Part shown: piece by piece, positions 25,033 through 33,286 of the stretch
Layout: each line of letters starts with the position of its first letter
Numbering within the stretch: the first letter of the stretch is position 1
Origin: Eupransor demetentiae
GTDB taxonomy: Bacteria; Bacillota; Bacilli; Lactobacillales; Lactobacillaceae
Length of the DNA: 64,000 nt
Direction of reading: 5' to 3'
Assembly: GCF_963930865.1 (NCBI RefSeq)
Contig: NZ_CAWVOH010000002.1
Span: 62,001 to 126,000, forward strand
Notes under the pieces: generated by a model
Told to the model about the DNA's origin: nothing
What the model saw: only the letters and a program-made list of their open reading frames with translations
The model's database searches: none
Translations under genes and position numbers: made by a program

Positions 25033-25497
25033 GTGGCTAAAAAAGTCGTAAATGTAGTTAAGCTACAAATCGCTGCCGCTAAGGCAACCCCAGCTCCACC
25101 AGTTGGTCCTGCATTGGGACAAGCTGGAATTAACATCGCGCAATTCACTAAGGAATTTAACGCGCGTACTGCTGACCAAGCAGGTTCAATGATCCCGGTT
25201 GAAATCTCAGTATTTGATGACCGTTCATTTGAATTCGTTACGAAGACTCCACCAGCAGCTGACCAATTGCGTAAGATTGTTGGTAAGGGTTCTGGTGAAC
25301 CTAACGTCAAGAAGGCTGGAAACGTTACTCTTGACCAAATCCGTGCTATCGCCGAAAACAAGATGGCCGATTTGAATGCCAATGACATCACTGCAGCAAT
25401 GAAGATGATCGAAGGTACTGCCCGTTCAATGGGTGTTACTGTTGATGGTGTTGATTTGACTGTTGATGGTACAGCAATCAAGGAGGACGCAGAATAA
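25033..25497 (+). CDS. rplK: 50S ribosomal protein L11
   Basis: A 154-residue protein of the GTPase-associated centre. It starts at GTG with SD GAGGAGG; MAKKVVNVVKLQIAAAKATPAPPVGPALGQAGINI is the conserved proline-rich N-terminus. The C-terminus is about 12 residues longer than the usual 141, an acidic tail ending KEDAE. Its stop overlaps the rplA start by one base (TAATG). Confidence 0.96.
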   Translation: MAKKVVNVVKLQIAAAKATPAPPVGPALGQAGINIAQFTKEFNARTADQAGSMIPVEISVFDDRSFEFVTKTPPAADQLRKIVGKGSGEPNVKKAGNVTLDQIRAIAENKMADLNANDITAAMKMIEGTARSMGVTVDGVDLTVDGTAIKEDAE

Positions 25498-26189
25498 TGA
25501 ATACTAAGCATGGAAAGAAGTATTTAGAAGCCGCTGCTAAGGTTGATGCCGAAAAGCAATATGACTTGAAGGAAGCTCTTCCTTTGTTGAAGGAAGTTTC
25601 ATACGCTAAGTTCGACGGTTCTGTTGAATTGACTTTCAAGTTGAACGTTGATACTCGTCAGGCTGACCAACAATTGCGTGGTGCCGTTGTTCTTCCTAAC
25701 GGAAGTGGTAAGGACAAGACTGTTGTTGTCTTTGCACAAGGTGACAAGGCTAAGGAAGCGGAAGCTGCCGGTGCTGATGTCGTTGGTGCTGCTGATTTGG
25801 TTCAGCGTATCCAAGGTGGATGGCTTGACTTTGACGTTGCCATCGCCACTCCTGACATGATGGCCCAAGTTGGTCGTGTTGGACGTGCATTGGGTCCTAA
25901 GGGATTGATGCCTAACCCTAAGACTGGAACTGTTACCATGGATGTTACCAAGGCTGTTTCAGATGCTAAGGGTGGTCAAGTTACCTACCGTACTGACCGT
26001 GACGGAAACGTTGCCGTTACTGTTGGTCGTGTATCATTTGACGAAGACAAGTTGGCTGAAAACATCAAGGCAATCGCTAGTGTTATCTTGAAGGCTCGTC
26101 CTGCAGCCGTTAAGGGAACTTACGTTTCTAACGTTGCCGTTTCATCAACGATGAGTCCTGCTGTTACCTTGGACGTTAACTCACTTTAA
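25497..26189 (+). CDS. rplA: 50S ribosomal protein L1
   Basis: A 230-residue protein of the mobile L1 stalk and autogenous repressor of the L11-L1 operon. MNTKHGKKYLEAAAKVDAEKQYDLKEAL is the family start; GRALGPKGLMPNPKTGTVT is the diagnostic motif near residue 130. Translationally coupled to rplK. Confidence 0.96.
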   Translation: MNTKHGKKYLEAAAKVDAEKQYDLKEALPLLKEVSYAKFDGSVELTFKLNVDTRQADQQLRGAVVLPNGSGKDKTVVVFAQGDKAKEAEAAGADVVGAADLVQRIQGGWLDFDVAIATPDMMAQVGRVGRALGPKGLMPNPKTGTVTMDVTKAVSDAKGGQVTYRTDRDGNVAVTVGRVSFDEDKLAENIKAIASVILKARPAAVKGTYVSNVAVSSTMSPAVTLDVNSL

Positions 26190-26218
26190 TTGACAAGGTT
26201 AGCAGAACTTGCTAAACT
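26190..26218 (+). promoter_or_regulatory. rplJL promoter
   Basis: TTGACA (26190-26195), 17 bp, TAAACT (26213-26218), immediately after the rplA stop. Drives the L10 leader. Confidence 0.85.
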
Positions 26219-26224
26219 ATAAAA

Positions 26225-26340
26225 AGTAATTGAATCGATTTTGCCTAAGACTCAGGTGGTGCTTGCACCTTAATTTACCTGCCGAGGAAGTTTAAAAACT
26301 TTACCCGTATGTCTTTTGGCATGCGGGTTTCTTTTGCAAA
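26225..26340 (+). ncRNA. Ribosomal L10 leader with terminator
   Basis: The leader holds the L10-leader core TGCCTAAGACTCAGGTGGTGC followed by TTACCTGCCGAGGAAG, then a terminator ACCCGTATG (26303-26311) / CATGCGGGT (26320-26328) with T-rich tail. L10(L12)4 binding to this leader represses rplJL expression. Recognised from block order and position. Confidence 0.82.
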
Positions 26341-26365
26341 AAATCTTGAGGAAGGAGAATCTCAC

Positions 26366-26890
26366 ATGAGTGAACAAGCTATTGCACTTAAGGCCAAGAA
26401 GGTTGAAGCGGTTGCTGACCAGTTCAAGAACGCCACTTCTGCTGTTATTATTAACATGCGTGGTTTGTCAGTTGCTGACTCAACTGAATTGCGTCACCAA
26501 TTGCGTGAAGAAGGCGTTTTGCTTGAAGTTATCAAGAACAAGGTTTTGGTACGTGCCGCTGAAAAGGCTGGCTATGCCGAATTGAACGACCTTTTCAAGG
26601 GCCCTTCAGCCGTTGCCTTCTCAGATGAAGATGCTGTGGCACCTGCCCGTATTTTGAAGAAGTTTGCTGACGAAAGCGACGCCGTTGAAATCAAGGGTGG
26701 TGTTGTCGACGGCAGCATTGCAAGTCTTGATGACATTGCAAAGTATGCTTCATTGCCATCTCACGATGGTTTGCTTGGTCAGTTGATGGCAGAATTGCAG
26801 TACCCAATCCGTACTTTCGCCTATGCAGTTAATGCATTGCGCGAAAAGAAGGAAGCTGAGGGCGAAGGTTCTGACGCAGCTGCTGAATAA
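26366..26890 (+). CDS. rplJ: 50S ribosomal protein L10
   Basis: A 174-residue stalk base protein that anchors L7/L12 dimers. It begins MSEQAIALKAKKVEAVADQFKNATS and carries IINMRGLSVADSTELRHQLRE and VLVRAAEKAGY. Start ATG 26366 has SD GGAAGGAG; upstream in-frame ATGs fall in the leader terminator. The C-terminal helix that holds L12 is present, followed by an acidic tail. Confidence 0.96.
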   Translation: MSEQAIALKAKKVEAVADQFKNATSAVIINMRGLSVADSTELRHQLREEGVLLEVIKNKVLVRAAEKAGYAELNDLFKGPSAVAFSDEDAVAPARILKKFADESDAVEIKGGVVDGSIASLDDIAKYASLPSHDGLLGQLMAELQYPIRTFAYAVNALREKKEAEGEGSDAAAE

Positions 26891-26935
26891 TTTTATTAAT
26901 ACACATACAAGACAATATTTTGGAGGAATTTAATC

Positions 26936-27301
26936 ATGGCTTTTGATAAAGACGCGATTATCGCATCATTGAAGGATGCAACTATCTTGGATTTGGCTGA
27001 TTTGGTTTCAGCTATCGAAGAAGAATTTGATGTTTCTGCTGCTGCCCCAGTTGCTGCTGGTGGTGCTGCTGGCGGTGACGGTGCTGCTAAGAGCTCATTC
27101 GACGTAGAATTGACTTCAGCAGGTACTGCTAAGGTTAAGGTTATCAAGGCAGTTCGTGAAGCAACTGGCTTGGGCTTGAAGGAAGCTAAGGACCTTGTTG
27201 ATGGTGCCCCATCAGTTGTTAAGGAAGGTCTTGACGAAGCCGCAGCTAACGAATTGAAGGAAGCCTTGGAAGCAACTGGTGCCTCAGTTACTTTGAAGTA
27301 A
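26936..27301 (+). CDS. rplL: 50S ribosomal protein L7/L12
   Basis: A 121-residue acidic stalk protein recruiting translation GTPases. N-terminal dimerisation domain (DKDAIIASLKDATILDLADLVSAIEEEFDV), Ala/Gly hinge, and C-terminal domain with VIKAVREATGLGLKEAKDLVDGAPSVVKEGL. SD TTGGAGG. Last gene of the rplJL operon. Confidence 0.97.
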   Translation: MAFDKDAIIASLKDATILDLADLVSAIEEEFDVSAAAPVAAGGAAGGDGAAKSSFDVELTSAGTAKVKVIKAVREATGLGLKEAKDLVDGAPSVVKEGLDEAAANELKEALEATGASVTLK

Positions 27302-27312
27302 TCCATTTAAAA

Positions 27313-27336
27313 AGAGTGCTTCGGCGCTCTTTTTTT
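27313..27336 (+). terminator. Terminator after rplL
   Basis: AGAGTGC (27313-27319), TTCG, GCGCTCT (27324-27330), then T run. Confidence 0.94.
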
Positions 27337-27355
27337 GTACATAGAAGGAGACCTT

Positions 27356-27976
27356 ATGTCCGATAAAGTTGATGGTCAGCAGTATTTCACGGCGGACCCC
27401 AGTTCCGAACACCATTACCAGGACTTTGATTTTGAACTCTTGGGACACAATTTACATTTCCGCACGGATTCTGGCGTTTTTTCTAAGCGCACGATTGATT
27501 TTGGGAGCCGGACTATGCTGGATGCCGCCATTGATGTGGCGATTCCGGCCGGACGAGTGCTTGATTTAGGGACTGGCTACGGGCCTGTCGGCGTTGCTTA
27601 TGCCAAAGCAAGTGGTCGCGAAATCGACATGGTTGACGTGAACGAACGTGCTTTGGAGTTGGCTGAGCATAATGCTGAGAAAAACGGCGTGGCGGATCGA
27701 GTGCGGGTTTTTCAATCGGATATTTACCAGGCGGTTGATAATGACTATGCTTTGATTTTGGTTAATCCGCCCATTCGAGCGGGTAAGCAGGTGGTGACGG
27801 CCATGCTACAAGATGCCAAGGAACACCTTGTTGAGGGTGGCAAGCTGATTGCTGTTCTGCAAAAGAAGCAGGGGGCGCCGTCTGCCTTAAAGAATATGGA
27901 GGCGACCTTTGGCAACGCCCAAGTGATTGCCAAGAAAAAGGGCTACCAAATTTTGGAGAGTGTTAAGCATGATTAA
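27356..27976 (+). CDS. Class I SAM-dependent methyltransferase (RsmC/MTS-like)
   Basis: A 206-residue methyltransferase. The SAM motif is RVLDLGTGYGPVGVAYA (about residues 66-82) and the catalytic loop is NPPIRAGK, the N-P-P-[IL]-R-A pattern of RsmC-like guanine-N2 methyltransferases acting on 16S rRNA. Firmicute members are single-domain, as here. Start ATG 27356 with SD AGAAGGAG. It overlaps tadA by 8 bases. The exact rRNA target is inferred from the family. Confidence 0.82.
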   Translation: MSDKVDGQQYFTADPSSEHHYQDFDFELLGHNLHFRTDSGVFSKRTIDFGSRTMLDAAIDVAIPAGRVLDLGTGYGPVGVAYAKASGREIDMVDVNERALELAEHNAEKNGVADRVRVFQSDIYQAVDNDYALILVNPPIRAGKQVVTAMLQDAKEHLVEGGKLIAVLQKKQGAPSALKNMEATFGNAQVIAKKKGYQILESVKHD

Positions 27977-28484
27977 GCGGCCCCAAATTGAGCCGGCGGA
28001 CGCACAGCATTTTATGGACTTGGCACTGGCTGAGGCCCGTAAGGCCGAAGCGATTGGGGAAGTGCCAATCGGTGCGGTAATCATTAAGGATGGCGAAGTC
28101 ATCGCAACTGGGTATAACCATCGTGAAACGGACCAGTTAGCCACAGCCCATGCTGAAATTTTAGCCATTGAAGAGGCTAACCGTTCGATTGGTTCCTTCC
28201 GTCTCGAGGACACGGCTCTCTTTGTGACTCTCGAACCCTGTGTCATGTGTGCGGGCGCAATCGTGAATTCGCGGATTCCGGTGCTATATTATGGTGCCGA
28301 AGATCCCAAGGCCGGCGGTACGCGCTCCCTTTATCAGATTTTGGAAGATGACCGTTTGAATCACCAGGTTGAAGTCCATGCCGGTTTGGAAGCGGAGCAA
28401 TCGGGCCAATTGCTACAATCTTTTTTTCAGAAAATTCGTGCCGCTAGAAAAGCCAAAAAACTGTCAATTAAGCCAGAAGACTAG
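27969..28484 (+). CDS. tadA: tRNA-specific adenosine deaminase
   Basis: A 171-residue zinc deaminase converting the wobble A34 of tRNA-Arg(ACG) to inosine. The catalytic motif is AHAEILAIEEA (His ligand, Glu proton shuttle) and the Cys ligands are in EPCVMCAGAI. It begins in the methyltransferase gene (ATG 27969) and has a basic C-terminal tail. TadA precedes the SRP RNA and dnaX in many Firmicutes, as here. Confidence 0.94.
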   Translation: MIKRPQIEPADAQHFMDLALAEARKAEAIGEVPIGAVIIKDGEVIATGYNHRETDQLATAHAEILAIEEANRSIGSFRLEDTALFVTLEPCVMCAGAIVNSRIPVLYYGAEDPKAGGTRSLYQILEDDRLNHQVEVHAGLEAEQSGQLLQSFFQKIRAARKAKKLSIKPED

Positions 28485-28492
28485 CTCTATTC

Positions 28493-28521
28493 TTGCCTAA
28501 AAAATTAAACTTCGTTATAAT
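28493..28521 (+). promoter_or_regulatory. SRP RNA promoter
   Basis: TTGCCT (28493-28498), 17 bp, TATAAT (28516-28521), just after the tadA stop. Confidence 0.8.
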
Positions 28522-28529
28522 GTAATAGC

Positions 28530-28606
28530 AGGCAAGCGTTGGCTTCCGAACCGGGTCAGGACAGGAATGTAGCAGCCCTAAGGATGTTCGAAGTTGTGCT
28601 TGCGTA
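28530..28606 (+). ncRNA. ffs: Signal recognition particle RNA, small bacterial (4.5S) type
   Basis: The Ffh-binding core is unmistakable: GGGTCAGGACAGGAA on the 5' side and AGCAGCCCTAAGG on the 3' side, around the tetraloop region. GCAAGC (28532-28537) pairs with GCTTGC (28598-28603) to close the hairpin, with CCGAAC/GTTCG between. About 77 bases, the single-hairpin form without an Alu domain. Lies between tadA and dnaX, its common location. Ends are approximate. Confidence 0.93.
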
Positions 28607-28616
28607 CATAGTTTAT

Positions 28617-28639
28617 ACCGCCTGCTGGCGGTTTTTTTT
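28617..28639 (+). terminator. Terminator after SRP RNA
   Basis: ACCGCC (28617-28622), TGCT, GGCGGT (28627-28632), T run. The dnaX SD follows directly. Confidence 0.88.
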
Positions 28640-28656
28640 GTAAGGGGAGGTCTACA

Positions 28657-30549
28657 TTGGCATATCGAGCACTGTATCGCGTATATCGACCACGAACATT
28701 TGCTGACATGGTTGGTCAAGAAGTTATCACTAAGACGCTGGCCAATGCCATCAAGGCCCACCAGACCGGGCACGCCTACCTCTTTTCAGGGCCTCGTGGA
28801 ACTGGTAAAACCTCTGCGGCTAAGATTTTTGCCCGAGAAGTAAACGGCATCGATCCAAAGACTGATGACAGTCAAATCCCCGACATTATCGAAATTGATG
28901 CGGCGTCCAACAACGGGGTTGATGAAATCCGTAATATTCGTGATAGTGCCAATTATGCCCCGATTGAAGCCCCTTATAAAATTTACATTATTGATGAAGC
29001 CCACATGCTGTCGACGGGTGCTTTTAACGCGCTGTTGAAGACCTTGGAAGAACCGCCCGCTAAAGTGAAGTTTATTTTGGCAACGACGGAGCCGCAAAAG
29101 ATGCCGGCCACAATTTTGTCGCGAACGCAGCGCTTTGAGTTTAAGCGGATTTCCGATGAAACTTTGGAAAAGCGGATGGCCTACATTCTGAAGGAACAGG
29201 GCGTAGCCTACGAAGACGAAGCCTTGCGGATTATCGCGAAGGCCGCAGAAGGTGGTATGCGAGATGCTTTGTCGATTTTGGACCAAGTAATTGCTTTTCA
29301 GCCGGATAAAATTACGGCTGAGACTGCTTTGGAAGTCACTGGGTCAGTGCAAATCGATCAACTGATGCAGTACTTGTCCGAAGTTAGCCAAGGGCAGACG
29401 GCGGCTGCTTTGGAAGATTTGAGTCATATTTTAGCAGCGGGAAAGGACGCCCGCCGTTTCTTGCTGGACTTAATTCAGACTTTGCGCGACGTCATGCTGG
29501 CGGATATCACGCCAGATTTGATTCACTCGACTGCTTCTTTGGATGACTTGAAAAAGTTGGGCCAGTTGTTGACCCATGACAAAATCCAAAAGATGATGCT
29601 AGCCATTGATGACATGCAAAAGCAGTTGCAGTCCTCCGTTCAAAGCGATGTCTATTTGGAGCTTTTGACGGTTAAATTGGCGACGGATGTAGAAGCACTT
29701 GTTACCGAAGCGGCGCCCGCTGCTGCTAAGGCCACTCCAGCACGGAAGGCTAAAGCGAAGGCCGCAGAGACCACCACTGTGCCAAATCCTGAACCGGTTC
29801 TAGAAGTGACAAGTCAGGTGGCAGAAACACTTTCGACGAAGGATGAAGCGCCTCAAGTTCCGGCTGAAAGCCAGCCTGAGCCTGATCGTATTCCTGAAGT
29901 CCAGGAGAAGCCTAAGCCTGCCGCCGCACCGCAAGAAGAAAGTCAGCCCGCTCCAGCAGCACAACCGGCAGCTCCGGCAAAAGCGGCTGTTGCTCCAATC
30001 GCCTATACTGGCCAAAAGGCGGTCTTTGCCGTTTTGGGTCAGGCACAGCGTGATGCCTTACAGGACACCAAGCGTGCTTGGGGTGATTTGCTAGGGATTT
30101 TTGCCGTCAATCAGCAGGCCCTTTTGCAAACGGCTGAACCAGTTGCTGCAAGTCGTGATGCGCTAGTATTGGCCTTTGACTACCCGGCTTTGATGGAACA
30201 GGCCTTGCAGGACGGTGCTCTTCAAAGTGAATTGCATAAAGAATTAGAACAAGCTCAACTACCAAGTCAACTGGTAATGATTTCGCAAGATCAATGGCGC
30301 CAGGAGCGCTCCGAATACGTTAAGGAGCTCAAATCCGGGCAAACCAGTCATTATGATTTAAATGACTTGGAGCCCGTGCAAGCCAATGCTACGACTGCTC
30401 AAATGGATCCGGCACCCGCTCCAACGGAAGCGGCACGTCCTGAAACGGAAGCAGAAAAGCAGGCCGGGCCTGACATTGTCCAAGAAGCGCAGGACCTCTT
30501 TGGCCCCGACCTTGTTCAGGTAGTTGACCATTCTCAGGAGGATCGTTGA
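28657..30549 (+). CDS. dnaX: DNA polymerase III gamma/tau subunit, zinc module absent
   Basis: A 630-residue clamp-loader ATPase. Walker A GPRGTGKT at residues 45-52, IIDEAHML (Walker B variant), ATTEP (sensor 1). The family's four-Cys zinc module normally follows AREVN; here N63 runs into GIDPKTDDSQIP and straight to DIIEIDAASNN. The SRC motif reads SRT, keeping the arginine finger. I see no cysteine in the whole protein. Residues about 345-460 are a long Ala/Pro/Glu linker, then a tau-type C-terminal domain. TTG start with SD AAGGGGAGG. recR begins one base after the stop; no ybaB lies between. Confidence 0.93.
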   Translation: MAYRALYRVYRPRTFADMVGQEVITKTLANAIKAHQTGHAYLFSGPRGTGKTSAAKIFAREVNGIDPKTDDSQIPDIIEIDAASNNGVDEIRNIRDSANYAPIEAPYKIYIIDEAHMLSTGAFNALLKTLEEPPAKVKFILATTEPQKMPATILSRTQRFEFKRISDETLEKRMAYILKEQGVAYEDEALRIIAKAAEGGMRDALSILDQVIAFQPDKITAETALEVTGSVQIDQLMQYLSEVSQGQTAAALEDLSHILAAGKDARRFLLDLIQTLRDVMLADITPDLIHSTASLDDLKKLGQLLTHDKIQKMMLAIDDMQKQLQSSVQSDVYLELLTVKLATDVEALVTEAAPAAAKATPARKAKAKAAETTTVPNPEPVLEVTSQVAETLSTKDEAPQVPAESQPEPDRIPEVQEKPKPAAAPQEESQPAPAAQPAAPAKAAVAPIAYTGQKAVFAVLGQAQRDALQDTKRAWGDLLGIFAVNQQALLQTAEPVAASRDALVLAFDYPALMEQALQDGALQSELHKELEQAQLPSQLVMISQDQWRQERSEYVKELKSGQTSHYDLNDLEPVQANATTAQMDPAPAPTEAARPETEAEKQAGPDIVQEAQDLFGPDLVQVVDHSQEDR

Positions 30550-30550
30550 G

Positions 30551-31156
30551 ATGCAGTATCCGGAACCAATCGCAAAATTGATTGATAGCTACCAAAAGCT
30601 GCCCGGCATTGGGGCCAAAACCGCCACGCGTTTAGCCCTCTTTACTCTAGGGATGGATGACAAAGTGGTGCGTTCCTTTGCCGACTCCTTGATTTCAGCA
30701 AAGGAAGACATTACCTTCTGTGAAATCTGTGGTAACTTGACCTCTAAAGATGAAAATCCTTGTGTCATTTGCCGCGACCCTTCCCGTGATCAAAAGACGG
30801 TTTTGGTCGTGCAAAATGCACGCGACGTCATGGCCATGGAAAATACCCGTGAATATCACGGCCTTTACCATGTTTTGCACGGTTTGATTTCACCCAGTGC
30901 TGGCACGGGTCCCGAAGACATTAACCTGCCTTCCTTGATTCGCCGCTTGTCCAGCCATCCTGAAATTAAGGAAGTCATCGTGGGAACGAACGCCAACGCT
31001 GATGGAGAAGCGACGGCCATGTACATTGCACGTTTGCTGAAGCCGGCACACATCAAGGTTACCCGCCTGGCACACGGTTTGGCGGTCGGCTCCGACATTG
31101 ATTATGCGGACCAGTTGACCTTGATTAAGGCAGTCGAAGGGCGGAATGAAATTTAA
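30551..31156 (+). CDS. recR: Recombination mediator protein RecR
   Basis: A 201-residue ring-forming protein that helps RecF/RecO load RecA at gaps. It has the helix-hairpin-helix LPGIGAKTATRLALF, an intact four-Cys zinc finger (CEICGNLTSKDENPCVIC) and the Toprim domain (VVQNARDVMAMENT; VIVGTNANADGEATAMYIARL). Start ATG 30551 with SD AGGAGGATC in the dnaX tail. Stop overlaps the next start (TAATG). Confidence 0.95.
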   Translation: MQYPEPIAKLIDSYQKLPGIGAKTATRLALFTLGMDDKVVRSFADSLISAKEDITFCEICGNLTSKDENPCVICRDPSRDQKTVLVVQNARDVMAMENTREYHGLYHVLHGLISPSAGTGPEDINLPSLIRRLSSHPEIKEVIVGTNANADGEATAMYIARLLKPAHIKVTRLAHGLAVGSDIDYADQLTLIKAVEGRNEI

Positions 31157-31413
31157 TGGCAAAGAAAAAAGCACAAATTAACTTAAAGCGGGAATACGAC
31201 AACATTCTTCTTTATGAAATCGACCAATTGAAGCAGGATTTGGTCGCTGCGCAGCAGTCGGAAACGGCTTTGATTGATTCTCGTGTGAACGGCCATTTGG
31301 TGGAAGCCCAAACGGCCCTGGCTCGCGCGAAGTTCAGCTACGTTTATCGCGAGGCCCGTCGTCGCCGTACAATGGGAAACATGCCCAATGTCTGGTTACA
31401 GGAGGATTTCTAA
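31156..31413 (+). CDS. YaaL-like protein (DUF2508)
   Basis: An 85-residue, charged, helical cytoplasmic protein: EYDNILLYEIDQLKQDLVAAQQSE resembles the YaaL/DUF2508 family, always found between recR and tmk in Firmicutes. Function unknown. Both ends overlap neighbours by one base (TAATG), so it is translated as part of the recR-tmk chain. Confidence 0.75.
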   Translation: MAKKKAQINLKREYDNILLYEIDQLKQDLVAAQQSETALIDSRVNGHLVEAQTALARAKFSYVYREARRRRTMGNMPNVWLQEDF

Positions 31414-32054
31414 TGCCTGCACCATTTTTCTTTTCATTTGAAGGGCCAGAAGGAGCGGGCAAAACCTCTGTCTTGACGGCGGTTTTACCAGAAATTGAAA
31501 AAATTGTTGCTGGGCCGGTCTTGTTAACACGGGAACCGGGCGGAACGCCGATTGCGGAAGCCATCCGTAACATTCTGAAGTCTGATGAGTCGACTGGAAT
31601 GGATGCCCGCACGGAAGCCTTGCTCTTTGCTGCCGCCCGCCGGCAGCATTTACAGGAAACGATTCTCCCGGCCCTTGCCCGAAAGCAAACGGTCGTTTCC
31701 GATCGTTATCTCGATTCTTCAATCGCTTACCAAGGTTATGGCCGTGGTTTGGGTTATGAAACGGTCTGGGACATCAACCAATTTGCTACCGAGGGCTTCA
31801 TGCCCGATATGACCATCTATCTGGATTTGCCGGTGGAAGTTGGTTTGGCCCGAATTCAGGCTAATCGTCAAGATAAAATCGACCGGCTCGACAAGGAAGA
31901 TATCGATTTTCATAAACGGGTTCGCGAAGGCTATTTGAGTCTCGCTGATCGTTTTTCTGATAGAATAAAAACAATCAATGCCGATCAGGCGCTTGACCAA
32001 GTCATCGCCGACGTCATTGACAGCATTAAACAGTATGTGGAGGTGCACTCATGA
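31413..32054 (+). CDS. tmk: Thymidylate kinase
   Basis: A 213-residue kinase making dTDP from dTMP. P-loop GPEGAGKTS near residue 11, LTREPGGTPIAE, DRYLDSSIAYQGYGRGLG (the DR-Y/H motif) and a lid region near residue 150. Start overlaps the yaaL-like stop; stop overlaps darA (ATGA). Length is typical. Confidence 0.95.
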   Translation: MPAPFFFSFEGPEGAGKTSVLTAVLPEIEKIVAGPVLLTREPGGTPIAEAIRNILKSDESTGMDARTEALLFAAARRQHLQETILPALARKQTVVSDRYLDSSIAYQGYGRGLGYETVWDINQFATEGFMPDMTIYLDLPVEVGLARIQANRQDKIDRLDKEDIDFHKRVREGYLSLADRFSDRIKTINADQALDQVIADVIDSIKQYVEVHS

Positions 32055-32374
32055 AGCTATTGACTGCAATCGTACAAGATAAAGATGCAACAAAATTAAG
32101 TAACGCCTTAGTGAAGGCCAACATTCGGACCACGCGTTTATCCACTTCTGGTGGTTTCCTGCGTTCCGGTAACACAACTTACATGATCGCCATCGAAGAT
32201 GAACGTGTTGAAGAAGTCCTCGACATCATCAAGACGGTTTCACAAAAGCGGAAGCAATTTATGGTTCCCCCAATTGGAATGGACGCCGACCATGCCGGTG
32301 CATTCCCAGTTGAAGTTGAAGTTGGTGGGGCCACGGTCTTCACCCAAAACATTGAAAACTTTTACCACTTCTAA
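32051..32374 (+). CDS. darA: Cyclic-di-AMP receptor, PII-like (DarA/PstA)
   Basis: A 107-residue trimeric PII-like protein. Key blocks are KLLTAIVQDKDATKLSNALVKANIRTTRLSTSGGFLRSGNTTYMIAIEDERVEEVLDII, which contain the c-di-AMP-binding residues, and the C-terminal VGGATVF. Known homologues bind c-di-AMP but their output is poorly understood. It lies between tmk and holB, the conserved location. Confidence 0.9.
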   Translation: MKLLTAIVQDKDATKLSNALVKANIRTTRLSTSGGFLRSGNTTYMIAIEDERVEEVLDIIKTVSQKRKQFMVPPIGMDADHAGAFPVEVEVGGATVFTQNIENFYHF

Positions 32375-33285
32375 TGACCGAAACTTTTGCCACAATTGCA
32401 AAAGAAGCCTATCCAGCAGTAGTTGCCCAGTTCGATCAAACCATTGCCGAAGAACGTCTGAGCCATCTTTACTTGTTAGAAGGCAACAATCAGCCAGCTA
32501 TGCTGGCTTTTTCCCGTTATTTGGCCTGGCAGGCGGTTGGCCCTAATGCGGTCAATGCTTTGCGGGTTGGCCAGGATGAGCATCCGGATGTTTTTGTTGT
32601 GCGGCCAGAGAAGGCTAATGCCCCTTTGAAAATCGCCCAAATCCGCGCCTTGCGGCCTGAATTTACGACGACCACTTTGGAAAGTCCGCGCAAGGTCTTT
32701 ATCCTTGATCAAGTTGAAACGATGACGACTGCCGCGGCCAATTCTCTTTTGAAGTTTATCGAAGATCCAGCGGGTCCACAGTTGATTTTGATGTTGACGG
32801 CGAATTTGGCGGAGGTTTTGCCAACAATTCGTTCCCGTGCTCAGATCGTTCATTTGCCTGATTTGGAAGGGCAAGGGGATGGCGCCGATGATGAAGCGCT
32901 GTCGCCAGAGTGGTTGAAGAAGGCCCAACCGGTCTTCTTCAAATGGTTTGAAAAGGCAATGCAAGTCGACTTGTCTGCCTTTGCCTACTTGCAAACCGAT
33001 TTGGCTCCGCTCATCTCAGCCCCTGAACAGGTTAACCGTATTTTTACTTGGCTACACCAGTTGATCCGTGACGTGGTGGTTTACCCGCACATGCCGGCGG
33101 ACCAGCTCTATTTTTCAGATTTGGTCGGTTTTTACAAAAGCCTCGACAGCCACTATTCACCCGAGCAGATTATGGCCGCCAGTCAGGCGATTATCGCCAT
33201 TGACGAGTTGGCCAAGGCCAACATCGGCTGGCAAACCCGTCTCGAAAAAGTAACTTTGGATGTCAGCATCGCCTTGGAGGGTTAA
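32374..33285 (+). CDS. holB: DNA polymerase III delta' subunit, zinc module absent
   Basis: A 303-residue clamp-loader subunit. It has SHLYLLEG in place of a strict Walker A, IDQVETMT-like ILDQVETMTTAAANSLLKFIEDP, and the arginine-finger SRAQ in IRSRAQIVHL. The zinc module expected around residues 52-68 is replaced by WQAVGPNAVNALRVGQDEHPDV, and there is no cysteine in the protein, matching the loss in DnaX. It overlaps darA (TAATG). rsmI starts two bases after its stop; ricT and yabA, usual neighbours, are absent. Confidence 0.9.
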   Translation: MTETFATIAKEAYPAVVAQFDQTIAEERLSHLYLLEGNNQPAMLAFSRYLAWQAVGPNAVNALRVGQDEHPDVFVVRPEKANAPLKIAQIRALRPEFTTTTLESPRKVFILDQVETMTTAAANSLLKFIEDPAGPQLILMLTANLAEVLPTIRSRAQIVHLPDLEGQGDGADDEALSPEWLKKAQPVFFKWFEKAMQVDLSAFAYLQTDLAPLISAPEQVNRIFTWLHQLIRDVVVYPHMPADQLYFSDLVGFYKSLDSHYSPEQIMAASQAIIAIDELAKANIGWQTRLEKVTLDVSIALEG

Positions 33286-33286
33286 A

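Noticed and set aside
29540..29560. Programmed frameshift in dnaX that would make a gamma form
   Set aside because: No A-AAA-AAG slippery heptamer with a following stop in the -1 frame was found in the expected region.
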